Assembly (NCBI GenBank): GCA_018697195.1
Contig: JAGMWU010000029.1
Coordinates: 311,830 to 375,829, forward strand
DNA from: Certhia americana
Taxonomy: Eukaryota > Chordata > Aves > Passeriformes > Certhiidae
Direction: 5' to 3'
DNA: 64,000 nt
Shown here piece by piece: positions 1 to 12,524 of this stretch (positions are counted from its first letter, which is position 1; each line of letters begins with the position of its first letter). The notes beneath the pieces were generated by a model that was not told where the DNA came from, did no database searches, and saw nothing but the letters and a program-made list of their open reading frames with translations. The translations under genes were made by a program, and so were the position numbers.

Positions 1-64
1 CTGAGTCCTGCTTATCAATATTTACTGAGTCCTGCTTATCAATATTTGCTGAGTCATGCATATG
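1..64. repeat. 24-bp tandem repeat at the window edge
   Basis: A 24-bp unit beginning CTGAGTCCTGCTTATC is present twice nearly perfectly, followed by a decayed third unit (CTGAGTCATGC...). The array starts at base 1, so it probably continues to the left. No function is evident. Confidence 0.8.
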
Positions 65-2616
65 AAAGGGCCAGATGTGTGGTCTGGTGCCTTTTCCAGT
101 CAGGGTGTTACACACAGCTGCTGGTTAGAATTTTAATTTTATTAACAGAGAAGGTTTTCCCCCCGCAGCTAGCCCTTGAGTGGGCTGTGACAGCCCAGCT
201 TGAGTTTAAATGACTTTTACAGGGGAGAAAGCTCCTCAGTTGCTCTAGCTCCAGAGGAATTGCCAGGACAACATGGATTTATAACTTTTTGCACTCCTGC
301 ATGTTTACATCTCTGTATTCCCGCCGACATTGGATGCAGGTAGAGTGACTTGGATCAAATCACTACAAATCCAAGGATTTTTTTGCACATCCCAAGTCAG
401 GGAAGGGCTGTCAGGGCAACCTTGGGCAGAATTGAGCCCATTTTCAATGTGGAAGTTCAGAAATCTCCAGATTTTTCCCTGGTACCCACAGCAATTAAAT
501 TCAGAATTAAATTCTATGGAGAAAGCATCTTTTCCCCTTGGAAAATTGCTTATAAACAATCAAAGTTTGCAACAGGGAATCATGAAAGACTGTTTTTAAC
601 ACTGGAAGAACAACAGGAAAAAACTAAGTTTGAGCTGTTTGCTCATCAGCTAATTGTGATTTTAAACTTCTGTTTTAATGCCTGTTTACACTCAAATTGC
701 AAGAAGAGAAAGAGTTCCTTAAATACAGGTTGCTATGGAATTTTTGTGCGAGGAACAAGCAAATTGAAGTGATTAAGGAGGCAGAAGGTATGTGTGAGAC
801 ACGGGAGCAAACAGGCAACAAACTGAGGCTGGTGTGTTCCTGCACAGGGAAAAAAATAACAGAGAGCGGAATAAAAGTAGTCTGAGCTGCTCTTTGTACC
901 AAACCTATCATCAGCCTAATAAAATATCCCAGATCTGGGAGGAGGAAAGTGCCACTTCTTGCTGTCTGGGACAACTTCATTGTGGCTGAATTAGAAAAAG
1001 CAAGAGCAGACAGGAGCAGGGGAGGGAAAAGAACATTTCCAATGGGTTTTGTTCCCCAATCAATTTAATCACTTGGGAAGAGGTTTGCACATGGGTTGGT
1101 TTACATCAGACAGAAAATAATTTGGGGCTAGTTCTGGAGCGTTCCCATGGAATAGGTTTGGGGTTTTATCCACAGGAATTACTCAGCTGCTTGAGCTGAG
1201 ATTCTTCAAACACAAGTGGTGCTTTAGAGATTGTTGTACTTAATTAGTTTATAAATCTATCTGCAATAGCTGGGAATGAATGTTTATTATCCAGCCTTGC
1301 AAGGACAGGGTGCTTTTCCCTCTGTTATAATAATCCAGAATAAACCAGAGATGGGAACAATAAGGATTAAAACCCTTTCAAAACAGGACAGATGTTCCAG
1401 AGCTCCTTCCACAGCCAAAACCAGACTCTGGCACTGGGAGAGACACCCATGGGCTGAATAAAGGCCTTGCTGAACTGTTCAGTAAGTTGTATTGATAATT
1501 AAAAATTAATGATTATCTCCCCCAAATCCATCCCCCAACCCAGGATAAAAAATGTGCCGTAACTGAAACAGTAAACCGTGGGTTTACTGTTGCTTTTTTC
1601 CCCACCCTCCAGCTGCAAAATTACTCATTATGGATATTTTCAATAGCATAGAAGCGAAGACTCTTTTTCCTTTTTTTTGTTTTTGAACTGGGTTTGCAAA
1701 CTTCAGGCTGGAATTATTTTTTTCCCCAGAAGTGCTTCAGCTGGGAGGACAACCCATGGGCAGGCTGGCTCCTAAGTGATTTTTATTTGGGGTTTTGTGC
1801 TTATTTATTAAACTGAACACATAAATACAATCATTCTTGCTGCTCCTCCCAAGGAAAGCTCATCTTATGTCTGGGAAGCCACTCCAGGCCTATAAATAGA
1901 ATAAAATCCTGTTCCTGCAGCTCTGAGCAGCACAAGCATCGAATCCCACAGGTGATTTAGAGCTCCACACAGATCCTTGGGAGAGCATTCCCTGATAGCC
2001 AAGGTGCCCGGGGTTAATTAAGCCTTGGGGACAGCCGGGATTGATCCTGAGCTGCTGTAAATTGGCTCAGCCAGCTTGAAAGGGCTCAGCTTTACTTACA
2101 CTACGGGAGGATTAATCCTCTCTGTGCTCAGATCTGGATATCTTCAATTAACATAGACAAGTTCTTTATCAAAGGAGGGATATTAATTATTCAGTGGGTA
2201 ACAGGGTGTGTTTCCAAGAGGAGATGCTGAATAGTTTTAAAGTGGGAGCTGGAGCAGCACAGACCCTTTACAAGTCACACAGGTTTAATTTTTTCCCTAA
2301 CTGTCCCTATTTCCATATGCCATGGATACAGAGCGTGGCCCAAGTCACAACAGAGGTGACTCCTCTGATTATGATGAGAAATAATTGCTTGTTCTCTTCA
2401 GGAAAAATGTTTCTTCCCCATGCTGAATCAAAATTAAATTAATCCACTCCAGTCCTGCCGTAAACGAAGAGAAACATTTATTTCAGGAGAGCTGAGACCA
2501 GATTCCCAGGATTCTCAACCCATTTTTGAAGCCCGAAGTTGGGCAAATAATGTGAAAAATAAGCAGGAGCAGAGTTTAGAGCCTTATTTCTTTAAAGAGG
2601 AAATGTTCTGAAAAGT
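65..2616. other. Gene-free stretch, nothing recognised
   Basis: This is AT-leaning sequence with short A/T homopolymers. Open frames of 60-140 codons overlap one another on both strands, lack splice context and show no recognisable domain. I see no gene, RNA gene or clear repeat. Confidence 0.6.
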
Positions 2617-2835
2617 ATCACAGAATTCCAGGTTGCTTTGGGTTGGAAAGGACCTTAAAGCTTATCCAGTACTACCCCTGCCATGGACAGGGACATCTCT
2701 CACTGTCCCAGGTTCCTCAAACACCATCCAACCTGGCCTTGGACACTTCCAAGGATGTGGAATCCACAATTCTCCAAACAAGACCTTGTTGTTACAAACA
2801 TTCCCTCTCACATTTCGCCCAGAATTTGTCAGGTG
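2617..2835 (-). mobile_element. CR1 LINE 3' fragment
   Basis: The + strand reads as the reverse complement of a CR1 3' end: TTTGGGTTGGAAAGGACCTT, then CCTGCCATGGACAGGGACA, then CACTGTCCCAGG, CCAACCTGGCCTTGGACACT and a degenerate tail. This order is diagnostic of avian CR1. The copy is 5'-truncated and diverged. The short open frames across it are repeat noise. Confidence 0.85.
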
Positions 2836-2920
2836 CGAACAAATTTTTGTGACAAGTGTTCCTTGAAATGGAGACATCCCCGTGAAAAGCTATAGCTCCA
2901 AAAAGCAATACATTTTGAAC

Positions 2921-2951
2921 AAAAAAAAAGAAAAAAAAAAAAAAAAAAAAA
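2921..2951. repeat. Poly(A) tract
   Basis: About 30 bases are almost pure A, interrupted by one G. A (TTTG)n stretch follows near 3070-3090. No adjacent SINE or processed gene copy can be recognised. Confidence 0.8.
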
Positions 2952-3899
2952 CTGGGAAATTCACAGTTAATGCTGCTCCTGGGTCTTGTTCCTGACTGAG
3001 ATATTCCCCTCTGGGATCGTGGGTTTACCTGGCAGCAAAATGAACATAGAGCTCCAAAATTTTAGGGATTTGTTTGTTTGTTTGTTTTTGTGTTTTCAGG
3101 TACAGAACAGTTTTTTGGTTTGCTGTGTGCCTCAGGCTCAGTGTATCCTTTTCTGCCATTTTAACTCTATTTGATTTCCATGAGTTCCTCCTAAAACCTG
3201 TTTGTCTCTAAACCTCCAGGGTGGTGAATTTGGGGATTTTGTGCCTCTCATCGCAGAGATTTTTGTTGTACACATACAAACACGAATATCCATGAATATA
3301 CCTATAATTAATTATTTATCGAGGGGTTTTTTTCCATTTGTTTCTTACATCTTCCCAGAATTTTCATTTTTCCCAAAGGTACTTTTGTGAAGCTTGCTTC
3401 TCACGTCCAAATAATTCCTTTTAGTTTCAAGCAAATGCTTTATTTTCTGAGCAGGATCTATTGAGGGATTCAGACTATTGATTCCTTTCAAACAACCTCA
3501 GTCTGGAGCAGCTTTATCCTTTTTGCTCATTTTTTATGGGTAATGAAAAACACTTTAATATCATAATGCTCATCAGATAAGGCTTAAAAACTCACCAAGG
3601 TTCAAAAGAAAGTCCTAAATAGTTTGGGAGGCTCAGCTCTGGATGCTGTCTCAGGGGAGCTGTGGATTTTCCAGGCTCCTGCATCCTGACACATCCAGCC
3701 CTCCCCAGTGTTTATTTAATAATGCCAGGGAATGCTCCTGGGCTGTGTTTTGTGGTGCCAGGGGGAATTGGGTTGGAGGAGGAACATTCTAGTGTGAGTT
3801 ACCCTGTGCTGCTTCTCACTCCTGTGTATTCTGTCTGTGCCACCCCCGAAATATTGCAGGAATTTTGGAGTTCCTCTGATTTTCCTCTGCTTCCAAGGG
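2952..3899. other. Gene-free stretch with a short (TTTG)n
   Basis: The only notable item is a short TTTG microsatellite near 3070-3090. No coding sequence or RNA gene is supported. Confidence 0.55.
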
Positions 3900-4346
3900 T
3901 GATGCTTTTTTGGACTATCCTATAAACAGAGGCCAGACAAAGTTAAGAGAATAAAAAGCAGTGATATTTATTGAAGGGCCTTCAGGTACATTTTGAGCAG
4001 ACAAAGCTCCCAGGGGCTACACCCAAAAATGGAAGATGGGTCACGGGTTTTGCACTTTTGTGAGTTTAATCCATTTCCATATTGAGGTTAATCTTCCAAT
4101 TACAGCTTCAGGTAATGAAGTCATTTACCCCAAGTTTGCTGCCCCCCAATTCACTTTTGTTTACAGCTCTCAGGGCCCTGAGACAGTGAGGTGTCCTTGA
4201 TTGCCAGGCCTGGAGAGGAATTGTTGTGTCTGACCAAAATGGGAAAGCAGCAGCTCACACTGTGTATGGAGTTTAGAGTTATACACTAAAGAATTGCAGG
4301 ATTTCAAATATATGGGAAATATAAAAGCTAAAATCCTAAGGCATCA
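3900..4346 (-). mobile_element. Solo ERV LTR, family copy A
   Basis: The element starts TGATGC and ends GCATCA, so it has the TG...CA termini of a retroviral LTR as a short inverted repeat. A 4-bp direct repeat AGGG flanks it (3896-3899 and 4347-4350). Two further copies of the same ~440-bp sequence lie at 12087 and 37454. Read on the - strand, a polyadenylation-like CAATAAATATCAC lies near the 3' end, so I assign - orientation. A 4-bp target duplication suits a class I (ERV1-like) element. No internal viral genes are present. The family name is not known to me. Confidence 0.8.
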
Positions 4347-4354
4347 AGGGAATG

Positions 4355-4402
4355 AATGTGTGTATGTATGTTTGTGTGTGTATTTTGTGTGTGTGTGTGT
4401 AG
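4355..4402. repeat. (GT)n microsatellite
   Basis: An imperfect run of GT/GTAT ends in an uninterrupted (GT) stretch, immediately downstream of LTR copy A. The overlapping open frames are translations of the repeat. Confidence 0.8.
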
Positions 4403-7400
4403 GTGGAACTGCAGGTGGTATTCCTGGAGAAATCCTGTTGGAGCAGGGAGAATGGATCCTGGGGAAATGCCATGTTCCTCTGTAATGGCATTAAATCCTC
4501 TGGTGTTTTCAGCCTCTGACTCATCTGGCTGGGTTAACAAACCTCAGGCAATGCTGGCATTTCATCTGCCTAGTCTGGGGGAAGATTCCAATTAATAAAA
4601 GTTCTATTTTTCCAGCTTTAATTCGGAAACCCTGGAACCTGAAGGAAGCCACTGGATTTTCTTGCACATAAACACCACCTGCAGAAGCTCAGAAATGTTC
4701 TTGCCTCTTTTTGTGCTTCCTGGTGTGACATTTATTGAGTGTGAGATGGGCAGGTGTGTTCTGCTAGAAAAGAGAATTCCTAATTGATCAATTGATCACA
4801 TTGCCATGTTAATAATTTATCTTGGGGAATTCACTCAACTTTTTGGAAGCATTTGTTAGTACAGATGGGAAGTTCCTCACAGTCAGATGGAAGAAGTTAG
4901 GTGAAATATTGCGCTCAGATAACTGAAATAAATCCTGGATTATCTGTAGGTTTTAATATTTAAAATTAACTGTATGTGTACTACAGGCAAGAGTTCAGCA
5001 CTTCCCAAAGCAAATGGAAATGTCAGCACTTCAGGGACCCACATTGGGGGTTCAACATTTAGGGAACAAAGAGTGCAGAGATGCCAAAACTTTCCCTAAT
5101 GCCACTCAATCATCATTTTCTCAATGTGTCACATGCCTGGCAGTTCAGCATCATTCCATGGTCATGGGGGGTGTGGGGGGAAATTCAGGATTGACTTCTG
5201 TAGCTTGGGTTATTTATGAAGTTTAGGAAAGGCTCCAAGGGCAGCAAAATCTCTCCACAAAATCCTTCCCTGAGCTGCTCCCTTCCCTGCTTGTGGTCCC
5301 ATCCACTTCCTTCACTCCAAAGGGAATTTCCCATGGAAAGCAACCCCTGGAGTTCCTCTGAAGGGAAATTGTGCAGATCCTGTTGCAAAATCATGGAGAA
5401 CAGAGGTGCTGGAGTGTGGGAAATTACTCAGCCATGCCCTGGTGCTGAGATCAGTGGTGTCCATGTGCTATTCCTGACATTTCTCATGGATATGTGTGCT
5501 CATTGTCTCCCCAGCATTTCATTCAAGGGCTATTTCAGTGCCAGTGTCAGAGCAATTAAAAGTTTTTTCCAAGTGCCTCATTTACATCTCCATTAATTCA
5601 ATATAAACTTGTGCTAGAGAATAAATTCTCTTTCTCCTTGCAGAAATCTTTTTCATATTTAAAGGTAATTATCATGTCTTGCTTCAGTCATTTTTCCTCT
5701 AAATTAATCAGCACCAATAATCTCAACACTTCCTTGTGGTCAGGGTTCATGGTTCTCCTCTGCATTCCTCTCTCCTGCTGGAACGTGGTGCTGATAATGG
5801 AATTCTTTATTTCATATCACTTAATGAGATGGGCTTTTAGAGCTCTGATCTGGGCATATGCAAATTTGTGAGGATTTTCTGGGACACACCAGGCTCGGCA
5901 CACAAGAAGGAGACAAACTGTGAATTTTATTTTTTTAGGAAAACATCTGAAGTGGCTGCTGCCACTGGGGTGCCTCAATGGGGAGAGGAAAGAGAATTTT
6001 GCTGGATTTACTCCCAGGTTTGAGCAAAGCTGAAAAGCTCCTGCTCTTGTTTTGGTCATGGATTTCATCCTGGATTTTTTTAAGGCTACCCCAACCCTTT
6101 ACTGAGTTAGAGCTGCCCATCCTGAGTTCTGAATGAGGAATTTTACCTTGAAGCTGAGTGAATTGTCAGCAATGAATGATTGTTTTGGAGGGTGATTTCC
6201 ATAGGATTATCTATGGGAAAGACAGGCTGGGAGTCACCTGGGAGATGCAGAAGTGCTGCTTCCTTTTCTTCCACTTCAAGCACCAGTGGTGACCTGCTGG
6301 TGACAATTAACCTGGTCACCTCTATCCAAGGGGAAAGATATTAGATGAAATATTTGGAATGCAGGGGCTGATTTCCCAGGCTGAGCTGGGGATACCTTCA
6401 GTGATTTGCACATTAATGGAGTCAGCGACACAAACCCCCTGTCTCTGGATAAACCCTCGGGAAAAGAGGAGCTAAATCTCTGTAAAAATGTTTGATCTGG
6501 TCAAGGACTGAAGTATTGATCAAACCTGGGGGTCAGGGAGGAGAAAACTGAGTCTTAATCCTGGGATTTGTGTGTCCCTCAGCCACCAGGACCTCATGTG
6601 TCTTCTCCCTGGAAAAACTTGTCCCCATAAAGGTAAATTCAGGTAAAATTTCATCCTAAATTTATTCCTTACTCTGGCACATGATTGTAGGACTCCTGAC
6701 CCCCAAGATTAAAGCACAAAACACATTGTGTGCCACAAAATAGTATTTGTGGCTCTGTCTCATAACTTTGTCCTGTGCCCATTGATTCATTTTAACATCT
6801 TTGGTTCTGATCCCATATTCCAAAATCAGGAGGGAGTACTTCGATCATGGTTTGGAATCCTGTCATGCATCAACTGTGGGATTATCTGAGTGATACCCAC
6901 ACAAAAAACCTGTCCAGGGGAGGGCAGGGCTTTGAGAAGCATGAGCTGAACTCGGAGTCAGAGCTATGAGGAATGGTCAACTTGAATTCATCACTGCGAG
7001 CAAACAGCCTGGGAAGGGAAGGGAATTTTCCTTGGAGGTTGATGCTTTCCACTGACACAGGTCTTTAAAAGCAGTGCACAGCTGATAAAACTTATTTAAA
7101 GAACAGTTAAACAGAATTTAAAAAAATCCAGAACAGCTCTTATTGTCATGGAATGCCATAAATTATTTAATTTGTGCTAATGAAAACAAAGAGGGGTTTA
7201 ATACCATAAATAAATCTGAGGAACAAGGGGCTCTCTAATGATAAAGTGGGAAGCAAAAATTCTCTTTTTGGACAATGCTGTGTAGTTTAAGGCAGATTGA
7301 CTTGTCTATATGCAAATAATCATGATAGGAAATGGTGTAGAAGGGGGAAAAGGTCACAAAAATACAAGAGAGATGTTTATAGAATTAAAATTGATGGGAA

Positions 7401-7892
7401 TTTGTGACATTAATGGCAAAGAGATCTTAAATTCCAGAGGCAAAACTCATGGAGTGATGGAAGAATTACAGTCAGAGGGGCAGGATTGGGATCACTGAGG
7501 AACACTGGAGTTTGGGGTGTTTTCCATCCCTGGAGCTCTGCAGTCCCCGAACTGTGGGGGCCGTTCTGGGCTGGGTGAGTGTATCCATCCTCCCTCTGGC
7601 AGGGGATACCTCCTGTTCCATCAAACCCAGTTTGGCCAGGGAGCGTGGGTTAACAGATGGGACTGGTACAATGGGTGAGGCTCCGAGATGTTCTTTAATC
7701 CGTTTTTCAGTGAGCGTGCGCTCTCCAGGCAGCACTCACAGGCTGCAGGGCCTGGGGCTGTTCCCCACAGAGCACCCAGCCACAAGCCTGGCTCCAAAGA
7801 CCAGGGGGCATTGTCACCCCTGCTTTTACATGTTTATTTTTAGCCTTCTGATGTTTTCGAATTCCTGGAGTCAGGTCCCACACACATGCCTC
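4403..7892. other. Gene-free stretch, nothing recognised
   Basis: About 3.5 kb of AT-leaning single-copy-looking DNA. Open frames up to 126 codons have no recognisable domain, consistent splice context or family resemblance. I see no RNA gene or clear transposon. Confidence 0.55.
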
Positions 7893-8108
7893 TGTAAACA
7901 ATAATTGTTTACATTCCTTAATAGAAGAAGCAGGAATTGATGGACCTTTGGTTTGACCAGTGTGGTCTGAGAGGAATTTACCTGCCAGACCAACGGTGAA
8001 CAACTTCTGTAACATATATAAATTGGAGTCTTACAATAAACTTCCTCTTTCTTCTGCCCTTGTTTGAGTGTCGTGCCTGAGTGATTTGTTTCGTGTTGTC
8101 TAGTGACA
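7893..8108 (+). mobile_element. Probable solo ERV LTR or LTR 3' part
   Basis: The spacing of signals resembles an LTR promoter and polyadenylation unit: TATA-like ATATATAAA at 8015-8023, AATAAA at 8035-8040, then a T/C-rich U5-like segment ending CTAGTGACA. The sequence can be bounded by TGTAAACA and ACA, but I cannot see a convincing target-site duplication. The left boundary may therefore be wrong and the element partial. No viral coding sequence is adjacent. Confidence 0.5.
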
Positions 8109-9845
8109 GGGCATGGCCAACCTGGCTGGATAGAGGGTTTATTTGTGGGGCAGATATCCAGTTGTGGCTGTGGGGCAGCAGCTTGACTTTAAATCTAAGG
8201 TTTTGTCCCTCTGCTCCTCAAGGCCCTAGGTCCATTCCTTGGTGCAGAGAATTGGTCTTGGCTTTTTTAATTTATCCCAGCTAATTGGACTGCTGAGGGT
8301 CAGCAGCACCAAACACCCCCAGAGGGGCAGGGACTGGCCCTGGCTACTCCAGTAACAGCTGGGTGGCCACTGCTGGCTCAGGAGGGCCCTGGCACAACAA
8401 TAAGCTGGGGTCACTCAGCTGGAGCAGGAAAAGTCCATTTTCTCCATGCCCTGTCCTGATTTTCTCCTAATTCCTGGGGTTTCCCATGCTATTACAGGCA
8501 GGATGGGGGAAGGTGAGCTGCAATGAGCACTTTTCTTACCAGCCTTAGTACCAATTTCTTACCTTAGTACCAAGTTACTTACCAATTTCTTAGTAATTCT
8601 CATTTTCAGGAGATGGCAGGAAGTTATTTCAGAGTAAGCTGGGCAAAAACTGACAGAGAGGTCAGTACTTGGGAATTTTTATTTATTTACAAATAATTAA
8701 AAAAAAAAAAAAAGGCAGTTTTAGAGCTTAGTAAGGAATGCATAAAACTTGGTGAATTATTACCTTTCTACGCCTGAACCTGCAATATTTTATTCAGATT
8801 AACTGAATAAAATAGATTCAGATTGCTGAGTCAGATGTTGCTTCCCATGGATATTGTAATGTTTCCATGGAAAGTCCAGCAATACAACAACATTTGCAGT
8901 TTTTGGGGGAGAAGAAGCTTTTGGGAAGCAGAGGAACCTCAGGCAGAGCAGTTTGTTCTTCCCTGTTTGTTCTTCCCTGTTCCCTTCCCACACAGGCTTT
9001 GGACTAAATTCCCTCATTCAGGGTCCAGGAATCAGAGAAAAAATTAACTTTATTTCAACTTTCACTGTTATTTCATTGGAGGTTAAGGAATATAAAAATT
9101 CCCAACATTTTGACATTGCTGTAAGGACAAGATTTCACTAGGGACACAATCAGTGGGGAAATATCCCATTGGAAGGGGGCTTGCAGATCAGGTGTAGACA
9201 ATAATAAATAAACGCAGGTAGGAAAATATTTTTGTTCTGATTTAATGGCAGGTATTGAATGTTAACATTAATTTGCATTTATTTCAAAGTGTGGAGACTT
9301 CCAGGATGGATTTAAGGCATCTTGCTTACTCTTTCCCCGTTTTTAGCTCAGAGAGGCAAAATTTCTGCTTCTTCATGATGTTTTTTGGCCATCAGAGTTG
9401 CCCCCAAGAGGAACATTTGTGTGTGTCAATCTGTGAGTGCCTGGATGGGCCTTTGGAATCTTCAGCCAGTCCTGGGATGAAATTCATGGGCTCCCAAAGG
9501 CCATTTGTCTTTAGCACCTGAAACCCTTGCAATAAATATCCTGACCCGGGCATAGTCCTGTAGCATATGGACACGGTTTATTTATTGTGCAGCATTTGGA
9601 GCTGCAGAATTATTGGGTTTTTCATTCTAATTCTCTCAGTGCTGCACTTTCTGTCAATTTAACATGGTTTTCATTTTTGAATTTCAATTCTCAGCGGTTA
9701 ACTTCAAGGAAAATAAGAACAAAGGGATTTTTCAAAAACACATTTCTGGCTGCACAGGTTCGGCTGCCTCACCGATGTGTTCTGCAGGAGATGAAGGGAT
9801 GAAAATGATCCCAGTTCTTCCAATATCATGAATAAACTCATGTAA
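8109..9845. other. Gene-free stretch with minor tandem repeats
   Basis: Contains a short imperfect tandem array of TTACCTTAGTACCAA-like units (about 8538-8597), an A-run near 8698, and a repeated TGTTCTTCCCTGT motif near 8952-8980. No gene is supported. Confidence 0.5.
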
Positions 9846-10110
9846 TCATGGGATGATTTGGGTGGGAAGGGAAATTAAAGATCATTTCTTTCTACGCCTG
9901 CCATGGGCAGGGACACATCCCACTGTCCCGGGGTGCCCCAAATTGGCCTTGGACACTTCCAGGGATCCAGGGGCAGCCACAGCTCTTCTGGGAATTCCAT
10001 CCCAGCCCTTCGCTACCCTCACAGGGAACAATTCCTTCCCAGTATCCCATCCAACCCTACCCTCGATCAGTGGGAAGCTATTCCTCCTTTTCCTGGCACT
10101 CTCTGCTGTA
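9846..10110 (-). mobile_element. CR1 LINE 3' fragment
   Basis: The + strand carries GATTTGGGTGGGAAGGGA, GCCATGGGCAGGGACAC, GGCCTTGGACACTTCCAGGG, GGGAATTCCATCCCAGCCC and a CCCTCACAGG block in CR1 reverse-complement order. It is among the better preserved CR1 tails in the window, but 5'-truncated. Confidence 0.88.
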
Positions 10111-12086
10111 TAAATTATTTATCTGTGCTTTATTATTAATAATAAATTATGAATTTATTCTCTATTTGGGTTTCCTTTTTGTGCTTTAACTCACCCCAGA
10201 CCTTGTTTATGCCACATTTTTCAGCAAGATCTCAGATAACCAAGTTAAATTGAGATTTAATGGCAGCTGAGTGCCCAAATCCCCTGGGCACTATTAAAGC
10301 TGCCAGTTTGGATTTTTGATGATTTGTAATGACTTGACCCCACAGATCTGGAGAAGAGATGAGCTCCAGGACTCCACTGAACTTTGGGAAAGGCCTTGAA
10401 TTTTCAGTTTCTGAAATTTTTAAAGCTATGTGTGAGCATAGATTTAATTGGAACAGCTTTTGATGCTGCTGGACGCACTGGTGTCACTATAAAATCCATC
10501 CAGCTAAATATAAATATTCCATAGTCTGGCACACACAAGTGTAGGAGGCAGGGTTGGATTTTTTCCTCTTTTGGTGGGGCTTTTATTTATTTTTTTATAT
10601 TTTTGATTAGTTAAGTTGATCTCAGGAGCAACTCCATGTGGGAGCTGAAATGCAGCATTTTCCATTCTAGTGATAAATCTTAGGAGCCATCTGGGATTTT
10701 TTTTTTCTTTTTTTTTGATTAAACAGTACTTGAGCAGCAGAGGTTGATTGATGAAAATCAAGGAGGGTGTGAATCAAAAACGATTCACCCTTTTTAAATT
10801 TTTTTTTTTTTTACCATGAAGATTGAAATTCATTTTTGGAGAGTTCAATGGAGATTAATAGGTGAGTTAAAGAGGGAAAAAAAAAAATAAAATTCCAGAA
10901 ATGAGCTCACATTAGAAGAGACAAATGAAAAGAGGTGCCTGAAGCTCAAGACCCTCATGTGCTCTGCCATTCAGCACCACCCTGAGAGAGAAATCACAGG
11001 AATGGCACTGGGAGAGGCAGCTGGAAATGAGAAAAAAACCAGCTTCATCTTGCTGTTGGACAATGCTCTCCTCCAGTGACACTTGGCAGAAAAAAAGGCA
11101 TCAAATTTCAAGTGTTCTCACTCCCAGGCAGCTGAGTCAGAGGAATCTGAGAGCTGGATGCTGAATCATGGCTTGAAGATGGGAATTTCAGATCAGAGGG
11201 AGCCACAAGGTAAAGCTTCTCCCCTCACCAGACACGGAATTTCTCACATTCCCTTTATTCCACAACTTGGTCTCTATCAGTCCCTACTATTCCCTAAGCT
11301 CTGACAGCAAATGCTGGGTATCACCCAGCAGATCCTTGGCTTTCTTATATTTTTTAGCATCAAAGGCACTGCAAGGACTTTTAAAACAGTAGAAGTGGAG
11401 AAAACAAACCACCAGAAGCCTTAAGAAGAGACTGTGGTGCCCAAAAGAAAATCATGGAATGGGAAGGGGGTGCCCAGGTTTGCTGTGGCTGCTTCAGATT
11501 CCTCAGTTCTGGGAGGAATTTGTGATTTTTTTTTTTCTCTTTTGCAACACTTTGTCCTCTGCAATCAGCATTTATTCTGCTCCTTCACACTCTGACACCA
11601 GCAGAAAGGTCTGAAAGCATCCCAAAATAAATCCAGTGGAAAAGATTAGAAAGGTCACATGGAATATGAGCTTGGATGATGTGAGCCAGGGATATGACTC
11701 TTTTAAGGGCTCCACCACAGAAGGGGAAGTGACATTGAGGTGATCCTGGAAAAGCAAAAATTCCTCAAAAAGTAGAGAAATAGGTCAAGCATTGGATGAA
11801 AGAATTCCTATTTATTGGAAGATTTTGTTGGAGACATTCTCCAGACACCCCCAAAACGGCCCAAATTCCAACGTTTCCTCCCAAGAGCACTTCCATCAGG
11901 TCACGAGGCCTTGCTGGTTTGAACAATGGTTTGGGGAGGGTTCTGCTGTCAAATTTCATTTATCCCTGGGCACATGGACAGGACCTCAGCTTCAGCCAGG
12001 AGCATTTGTTCTTGGGGCTGAGACAGGGGTGGGAGGGCTCTGCTGGAGATCCCGTGGAGCGAGGAGCACATGGAGGTGTCAAGAAC
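10111..12086. other. Gene-free stretch, nothing recognised
   Basis: AT-rich sequence with several T or A homopolymers (for example near 10698 and 10799). No gene, RNA gene or clear mobile element can be supported. Confidence 0.55.
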
Positions 12087-12524
12087 TGATGCCTTTTCTA
12101 AAAACAGAGGCCAGACAAAGTCAAGAGAATAAAAAGCAGTGATATTTATTGAAGGGCCTTCAGGTACATTTTGAGCAGACAAAGCTCCCAGGGGCTACAC
12201 CCAAAAATGGAAGATGGGTCACGGGTTTTCACACTTTTGTAAGTTTAATCCATTTCCATATTGAGGTTAATCTTCCAATTACAGCTTCAGGTAATGAAGT
12301 CATTTACCCCAAGTTTGCTGCCCCCCAACTCACTTTTGTTTCCATCTCTTGGTCCCTGAGACAGTGAGGTGTCCTTGATTGCCAGGCCTGGAGAGGAATT
12401 GTTGTGTCTGACCAAAATGGGAAAGCAGCAGCTCACACTGTGTATGGAGTTTAGAGTTACACACTAAAGAATTGCAGGATTACAAATACATGGAAAATAT
12501 AAAAGCTAAAATCCTAAGGCATCA
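12087..12524 (-). mobile_element. Solo ERV LTR, family copy B
   Basis: Nearly the same sequence as the elements at 3900 and 37454, with termini TGATGCC and GGCATCA. The flanks (GAAC on the left, GTGG on the right) do not match, so the target duplication is lost, or the copy arose by recombination between two insertions. Orientation is inferred from the AATAAA on the - strand near the 3' end. No internal coding region remains. Confidence 0.78.
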